Positions 59,430 through 64,000 of a DNA stretch of 64,000 bases are shown here, in pieces. Made by a program: the position numbers and the translations under genes. Numbering within the stretch: position 1 is the stretch's first letter; the number at the start of each line of letters is the position of its first letter. A model generated the notes under the pieces. That model made no database searches. It saw only the letters and a program-made list of their open reading frames with translations, and was not told the origin of the DNA. Origin of the DNA: Fictibacillus nanhaiensis (lineage in GTDB: Bacteria; Bacillota; Bacilli; Bacillales; Fictibacillaceae); the NCBI RefSeq assembly GCF_019801215.1, contig NZ_JAHVJO010000002.1, positions 496,001-560,000 of the forward strand, given 5' to 3'.

Positions 59430-60314
59430 TTACACAAACAGCGTCGCGGCCACGTTGGAAACGAGGGCGCGTTCGCGGGCGTCTTCAAGCTTGTCGGCGA
59501 TAGCGCGCTGGATGGCGCGCTTCGCCGGCAAGTAGACGGAGAGGTCGGCCGCATCCAGCAAAGCGCGGATGGATGCGGCGTCCTCGGACAGATGGCCGCC
59601 TTTCGCCTGGCCGATGAGGTCAGACGAAAGCTGGACAAATTTATCCAGTGTGCTGTCGTCTTTTTGCTGAGACTGATTTTTAAGCATTTCTTTTAACGTA
59701 TCTCCTTGAATGTATGGGACCTCAATCACGACAAAACGATTTTTCAAAGCTTCATTCAATGGCACAGTCCCAATGTATCCTTCATTAATGGCGGCGATCA
59801 CGTTGAATTCCGGTCTCGCTTTTACCACTTCACCAGTAAACGGGTTAGCGATCGTGCGCCGGTAGTCAAGCATTCCATTTAAGATCGGCAGCGTTTCAGG
59901 CTTCGCGATGTTAATCTCATCGATGTATAAGAAGTGCCCGTTGTTCGCAGCTTTCGTAACAGGACCTGGAATGAACGCGATCTCTTGTTTGCCATCTTCA
60001 TAGCTTAACGTTTTATGACCTAATAGCGCTTCAGCATCAAGATCAACCGAGGCATTAATCTGGTGCAGTGGCTGCCCGAACAGATTTGAAAGGAGTTCAG
60101 CCAGCTTCGTTTTACCTGAACCCGTCGGACCTTTCAGCAATACGTTTTTACCTAATGCAAGTGCGATTACCGCATCTTCCACGAGCGATGTATCAGGTGC
60201 CGTGTATCCAGGCTTTCCTATCAACTCTTTGAAAACATCCGGTAAATTTTCAAATCGTCTAGCCGCATCTTGTTGAATTTTTTCTTTTATCTCATTTGGA
60301 AGTTGAAGGTTCAT
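59430..60314 (-). CDS. yojN: MoxR-type AAA+ ATPase (YojN-like) with GC-rich 3' end
   Basis: A 294-residue AAA+ protein: Walker [10 protein letters not shown] (about 62-70), Walker [11 protein letters not shown], sensor INEGYIGT, and the arginine finger region LKNRFVV. It drives the VWA partner YojO. The last about 65 codons (59430-59630) are conspicuously GC-rich (runs such as GCGCGCTGGATGGCGCGC) against about 40 percent GC elsewhere in the same gene, with no break in frame. GAAAGGAC precedes ATG 60314. Confidence 0.9.
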   Translation of the reverse strand: MNLQLPNEIKEKIQQDAARRFENLPDVFKELIGKPGYTAPDTSLVEDAVIALALGKNVLLKGPTGSGKTKLAELLSNLFGQPLHQINASVDLDAEALLGHKTLSYEDGKQEIAFIPGPVTKAANNGHFLYIDEINIAKPETLPILNGMLDYRRTIANPFTGEVVKARPEFNVIAAINEGYIGTVPLNEALKNRFVVIEVPYIQGDTLKEMLKNQSQQKDDSTLDKFVQLSSDLIGQAKGGHLSEDAASIRALLDAADLSVYLPAKRAIQRAIADKLEDARERALVSNVAATLFV

Positions 60315-60431
60315 TTTAAAAAGTCCTTTCTTTCATCTATCAACAGTATTTCCAGCATTTCCGTTACATAAATCCTTACACAATGTATCATTGTAAGCTT
60401 TTACAAAGCAAGCCCCCCGTTTTACGTCAAA

Positions 60432-60463
60432 AAACGCCTCGATAAAGGGATTATCAAGGCGTT
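60432..60463 (-). terminator. Terminator overlapping the end of the small Cys-rich gene
   Basis: AACGCCTTGATAA and TTATCGAGGCGTT pair; T-run on the minus strand. The stem includes the stop codon of the next gene. Confidence 0.8.
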
Positions 60464-60645
60464 CCTTTCATGTGTTCATTTTTTATTCGAGAAACGATAT
60501 GCGGCTTCGGATTCCAGCAATTAAACTCGTAATTGGGTTTTGTCTCAAAACCTAATCGCTCGCAGTGATAACGCATACCATGGTCCGTTTTTTCAGGCTT
60601 AAAATGTACGCACGTTGCACAGCAATGGTAACGATTAATTTTCAC
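60454..60645 (-). CDS. Small Cys/His-rich protein, possible zinc binder
   Basis: A 63-residue protein with HCCATCVHFK, HCERLGFE and FNCWNP (five Cys and several His spaced like a zinc ribbon). GTG start at 60645 with GGGAAGTG. Conserved small proteins of this kind occur in Bacillus; function unknown. Confidence 0.72.
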   Translation of the reverse strand: MKINRYHCCATCVHFKPEKTDHGMRYHCERLGFETKPNYEFNCWNPKPHIVSRIKNEHMKGTP

Positions 60646-60662
60646 GTACTTTCACTTCCCTT

Positions 60663-61397
60663 TTAACGATCTGTGAAATAGCTTTTAATGATGGCCATAT
60701 ATTCTCTCACGTGAGCTTGTGGAATGGAGGAAATTCTAAGCGGTGAACCTAACCCTTCAGCTTCAATCCCTACACGTTTAGCGATCATTTTTGTCCGGAA
60801 CAGATGAAAATCACTTGTTACGATCAATACGTTGGCATCTGGCTGAATCATTTCCTTCGCATACAAAAGATTTTCGTGTGTACTCGTTGCCTTTTCTTCT
60901 ATTACAATGCGGTTTGGTTCAATCCCATTGTCGACAAGATAGTTCTTCATAATGATACCTTCACTCGTCGTTTTTCTGAATCCAAGACCGCCACTCACGA
61001 TAAAAGTAACGTCCGGATGTTTTGTTGCGTAGGCTAACGCTTGATCGAGACGCTCCTTGAGAACGGCACCAGGCTTATTATTTTTTGTGCCACCTCCAAG
61101 AACAAGAATCGTATCTATCTTACCCGTTACCTTCTTTGGGTCCGTGTTGGCTGACGTAAGAATGAGTGTTTCTAAGGCTCCCACAAAAAGGAGAGCAAGA
61201 ACCGTGAAGATGATGGTCGTTTTCTTGTACGTACTCATTAGTCTGATCACGGTTTGGTATTTGTAAAAAAGAATGAAAAAAAATAGACCAAGAATAAAGA
61301 TGACAGCAAGTCCCATATCCATGTTTGTAGTTTGAATGAGGATCGCTGTTGCATAGATCAAGAACAGATTACTAAGAGTAAGAAATAGTTTTCTCAT
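60663..61397 (-). CDS. YdcF/DUF218 family membrane protein
   Basis: A 244-residue protein with three N-terminal helices (to about 85), then the DUF218 domain: IDTILVLGGGT, RLDQALAYATKHPDVTFIVSGGLG, SEGIIMKNYLVDNGIEPNRIVIEEKATSTHENLLY, VTSDFHLFR. Family members (ElyC, SanA) act in envelope metabolism; some bind nucleotides. Role here unknown. Confidence 0.9.
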   Translation of the reverse strand: MRKLFLTLSNLFLIYATAILIQTTNMDMGLAVIFILGLFFFILFYKYQTVIRLMSTYKKTTIIFTVLALLFVGALETLILTSANTDPKKVTGKIDTILVLGGGTKNNKPGAVLKERLDQALAYATKHPDVTFIVSGGLGFRKTTSEGIIMKNYLVDNGIEPNRIVIEEKATSTHENLLYAKEMIQPDANVLIVTSDFHLFRTKMIAKRVGIEAEGLGSPLRISSIPQAHVREYMAIIKSYFTDR

Positions 61398-61449
61398 GAC
61401 TTCGGATCTCCAAATGGGTAGATTTTCTATTTCTAGTATAAAGGAAAAA

Positions 61450-61486
61450 GAAAAAGAGCGGAGGTTTGATTTCTGCCGCTCTTTAA
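61450..61486 (-). terminator. Rho-independent terminator
   Basis: AAAGAGCGG and CCGCTCTTT pair; TTTTTC follows on the minus strand. Confidence 0.85.
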
Positions 61487-61490
61487 TCGA

Positions 61491-61982
61491 TTATTTTTTA
61501 TTAATATCTGCTTTTTTAACTTCTTGTTGAATTTCGTTTGTTATGTCTTCTTTCATATCTTTCGTCGTTTGGGCTGCATCGGTTTTTATCTCTTCGGTCT
61601 TCTTGTCTACAGCTTCTTTTTGACGTTTTGTAATATCATTGATTTGCTGATCGTAATGAGTCTTTAATTCGGTTTTCTTCTCAGCGATAACTTCTGATTT
61701 TTTCTTATCTAGCTCTTCTTTTGTACTTGAAAAAATTCCGTTCACTGTTGATTTCATATCTTTTAACAGCACTTGTTTCTCTTTACTAAGTTCATTGTTA
61801 ATGTCTGTTTTGTATGTATAAGCTAGAATTTTCGCATATACTTCATCAGCTAAATTAGGATTTGCGGCAAACGCAGAGGTTGTTCCGAGAGAAAGCGCAA
61901 AAGCTGTTGCTAAAATGCCCTTTACCCATTTTTTTGAAGATTTCTTTTTCATACCAAACTTTTCTTTTCTTGAGATTTCCAT
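61491..61982 (-). CDS. Secreted coiled-coil protein
   Basis: A 163-residue protein from ATG 61982 (AAGGAAGGGG upstream); ATG 61952 is an alternative. Signal peptide with a long basic start, core ILATAFALSLGTTSAFA. The rest is one charged coiled coil (about 60-160, Lys/Glu/Asp-rich). No anchor. Function unknown. Confidence 0.72.
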   Translation of the reverse strand: MEISRKEKFGMKKKSSKKWVKGILATAFALSLGTTSAFAANPNLADEVYAKILAYTYKTDINNELSKEKQVLLKDMKSTVNGIFSSTKEELDKKKSEVIAEKKTELKTHYDQQINDITKRQKEAVDKKTEEIKTDAAQTTKDMKEDITNEIQQEVKKADINKK

Positions 61983-62207
61983 AAAAAATACCCCTTCCTT
62001 TATAAATAGAATAAAAGAAGCGGTCGGTTGCGCTACTAGCTCTGATCACTCCAAGCGCCCAATTACAGAATGATCTTCAAAGCCCCACACTTATTTAATT
62101 ATATTATAATATTAATTTACCATTATAGGAATAAGCTGTAAACTATATTTTCATGAATTTTTATGGTGATTTCAATATTTTAGTAGATTAAATCCCTTTT
62201 TCGATAA

Positions 62208-62241
62208 AAGGCTATTGTCCGCACGGCGCGGACAATAGCTC
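62208..62241 (-). terminator. Rho-independent terminator after panF
   Basis: GCTATTGTCCGC and GCGGACAATAGC form a perfect 12-bp stem; CTTTTATC follows on the minus strand. Confidence 0.87.
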
Positions 62242-63681
62242 TTAAAATGTATTTGTCTGGGGTCTGTCCCCCTTTGTGAAACTCCCCACAATGTATGCAA
62301 TAAACGAGAATAGGATTGGCATTACGACCGTATGCATACCCCAAAGGTTTGGTTGATTTACATGAAGCCACATGTATGACCCAACTCCTACTACAATAGA
62401 GGCAATTGCTCCATTTGCGTTTCCTCTTCTCCAATACAACCCCATAACGATCGGCCAAATAAACGCTGCTTCAAGTCCACCAAATGCAAAGAGGTTTAAC
62501 CAGATCAACAAATCAGGCGGGTTGATGGCCATCGCAAATACACTCAAGCCTACCACTGCTGTTATCGCAAAGCTCAACTTTTTCACAAAACGCTCTTCTG
62601 CATCTGGTTTTACATAATTGATGTATACGTCTTTAATGATGGTAGAGCTTACGAGCAATAGAACGGAATCTACCGTTGACATCACAGCAGCAAGCGGAGC
62701 TGCGAGGACGATACCTGCTAACCAGCCCGGTAATACTTCAAGTGCAAGTAAAGGCATCACTTTATCCGGAACCTCAATACCAGGAAGAATTACCCTGCCA
62801 AAAACACCAGCTAAATGCATACCTAACATAATAAACCCAACGACAAATGTTCCAATGATCATCGCCCTGTGCATCGCTTTTGCATTTCGATAACTCATGG
62901 CGCGAACTGAAATCTGAGGAAGCCCCACTACACCAACACCTACTAAAATCCAGAAAGAAGAAACATAGAGTGGTGTGAGGGATTCATTTGAACCAAATGG
63001 AGAGATTAGGTTTGGATTCTCCGTTCGCAATTCGCTCATAATGTTGTCAATCCCGCCACCAGCAACAATCGTTCCAGCGAGTATAATCACTGTACCAATC
63101 ACCATGACCACACCTTGTATGGCATCGGTGATCACTACAGCTCTAAAACCACCTGCGATAACATACACCAACACTGAGCCTGAAAAGATAAACAGTGCCG
63201 TTGTGTAAGATAATCCTGTGAACGACTCAATTAGTCTGCCTCCACCAACCCATTGGGCAGCCATGGCTGAAAATAAGAATATAACAATACTGAGTGCGGA
63301 TAGAATAACAACCCATTTACTCTCATATCTTGCCTTTAAGAAGTCGATCAGCGTTACTGCGTTAATTTTCCTGGCTACAATCGCAAACTTCTTACCTAAG
63401 ACTGCAAGTGTAAAGTATCCTGTAACAAGCTGTGCCATCGCAAGAAGTACCCAGCCCAATCCCAGCTGATATGCTGCTCCTGGCCCCCCAATAAAGCTTG
63501 AGGCACTTCCGTAAGTGGCAACCATTGTCATAGCAAGCACAAAACCACCTAGCTCACGGCCTGCTAAAAAGTAATCTTGTAAAAAAGAAGGACCGCTTTT
63601 CATATGGCGAGACGTATAGATACCAATACAAAAAACGAGTACCAAAAAGAAGGCTAATGGCAGGATCACATCCCAATTCAT
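62242..63681 (-). CDS. panF: Sodium/pantothenate symporter PanF
   Basis: A 479-residue SSS-family transporter with about 13 helices: YTSRHMKSGPSFLQDYFLAGRELGGFVLAMTMVATYGSASSFIGGPGAAY (Na+ site region) and SVLLLVSSTIIKDVY (SSS signature). The YhdT-type gene is immediately upstream with overlapping TAATG, as in E. coli yhdT-panF. The last residues (KGDRPQTNTF) are encoded by a half copy of the palindromic repeat, so the C-terminus is probably extended. Confidence 0.9.
   Translation of the reverse strand: MNWDVILPLAFFLVLVFCIGIYTSRHMKSGPSFLQDYFLAGRELGGFVLAMTMVATYGSASSFIGGPGAAYQLGLGWVLLAMAQLVTGYFTLAVLGKKFAIVARKINAVTLIDFLKARYESKWVVILSALSIVIFLFSAMAAQWVGGGRLIESFTGLSYTTALFIFSGSVLVYVIAGGFRAVVITDAIQGVVMVIGTVIILAGTIVAGGGIDNIMSELRTENPNLISPFGSNESLTPLYVSSFWILVGVGVVGLPQISVRAMSYRNAKAMHRAMIIGTFVVGFIMLGMHLAGVFGRVILPGIEVPDKVMPLLALEVLPGWLAGIVLAAPLAAVMSTVDSVLLLVSSTIIKDVYINYVKPDAEERFVKKLSFAITAVVGLSVFAMAINPPDLLIWLNLFAFGGLEAAFIWPIVMGLYWRRGNANGAIASIVVGVGSYMWLHVNQPNLWGMHTVVMPILFSFIAYIVGSFTKGDRPQTNTF
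62259..62271. repeat. Half copy of the palindromic repeat inside the end of panF
   Basis: GGGGTCTGTCCCC, matching the right arm of the 24-bp palindrome (GGGTCTGTCCCC), within the last codons of panF. Confidence 0.65.
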
Positions 63682-63965
63682 TAATGATTCTCCTCCTTTT
63701 CCATCTCTTCTGTTTCAAAAGGAACTTCTTTAAAGAAGAATTTAACCATAATCCATACAAGTATGGTAAAGACAATAAATCCAGCAATACAGCTATAAAA
63801 AAACCACGCAGGAAAACCAAGTATGTACGTATATTCTTTTACTGGTTGACTTCCAAGTCCGTATGCAAATGCATACCACCATACAAAATTCAAAAGCGCC
63901 AGCACCGTGCCCATAATGGCCTCTTTATTGGAGACTCGAAAACGCCAGTCCTTTACTTTTTTCAT
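63681..63965 (-). CDS. yhdT: YhdT family small membrane protein (DUF997)
   Basis: A 94-residue protein with two helices (about 17-36 and 51-73), TVLALLNFVWWYAFAYGLG and PAWFFYSCIAGFIVFTILVWIMVKFFFKEVPFE, the YhdT pattern. AGGAGGTTG precedes ATG 63965. It accompanies PanF in many bacteria; its role in pantothenate uptake is unclear. In 63966-64000 I see nothing. Confidence 0.88.
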   Translation of the reverse strand: MKKVKDWRFRVSNKEAIMGTVLALLNFVWWYAFAYGLGSQPVKEYTYILGFPAWFFYSCIAGFIVFTILVWIMVKFFFKEVPFETEEMEKEENH

Positions 63966-64000
63966 TTTTCAACCTCCTGGAGTCACAAAAAATAAAGTCC

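Overview
The window is chromosomal DNA from a low-GC, spore-forming member of the Bacillaceae. Evidence for this is AAGGAGG-type ribosome binding sites with frequent TTG/GTG starts, perfect Spo0A boxes, a sigma-B type promoter, sinI/sinR, tasA/sipW, a YpzI-type peptide, class D sortase and GtaB/YwqE/YojN/YojO orthologues. The genus cannot be fixed from sequence alone; Fictibacillus or a close relative is a guess. I see no rRNA, tRNA, CRISPR array, intact transposon or prophage.

Layout. 1-6.2 kb (minus): a capsule/EPS operon of Wzz, BY-kinase, YwqE phosphatase, GtaB, EpsC-type dehydratase and DegT aminotransferase, running off the left edge. 6.4-13.5 kb: LCP ligase, DUF3846 protein, secreted 5'-nucleotidase, TPR/L,D-transpeptidase and a stress SDR. 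13.5-17.9 kb (minus): a biofilm-fibre island with two adjacent units. One holds a DUF4047/TapA-like protein, SipW and TasA. The other holds an LPXTG protein with a TasA-like ectodomain, a class D sortase, a SinR-like regulator and a small protein. 18-28 kb: secreted proteins, an InhA-type M6 protease, an ECF sigma/anti-sigma pair, a short YidC paralogue and a second GtaB. 28.1-37.4 kb (minus): a second complete EPS operon (GTs, ManC, Wzz, a degenerate BY-kinase, Wzx, Wzy, priming glycosyl-phosphotransferase). 37.6-42 kb: a small RiPP-like locus (two 21-aa twin peptides, an attenuator, an MccB-like ThiF enzyme) and relics. 42.0-42.8 kb: a c-di-GMP-I type riboswitch, sinI and sinR. 43-64 kb: STAS protein, NlpC/P60, GNATs, an ABC-2 exporter, sigma factor, DUF1659/DUF2922 pair, an AhpD-like gene with an in-frame TGA at its active-site Cys, subtilisin, YojN/YojO, YdcF and PanF/YhdT.

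How it works together. SinR-type operators (GTTCTTwwTAAAGAAC) lie upstream of the second EPS operon, the tapA-like/sipW/tasA operon, the L,D-transpeptidase and the InhA protease. The window therefore holds both the master switch (sinI-sinR, here with a c-di-GMP riboswitch leader) and much of its matrix regulon. The best candidates for undescribed biology are the riboswitch-controlled sinI-sinR switch, the twin-peptide/ThiF locus, the sortase-anchored TasA-like system and the possible selenoprotein.
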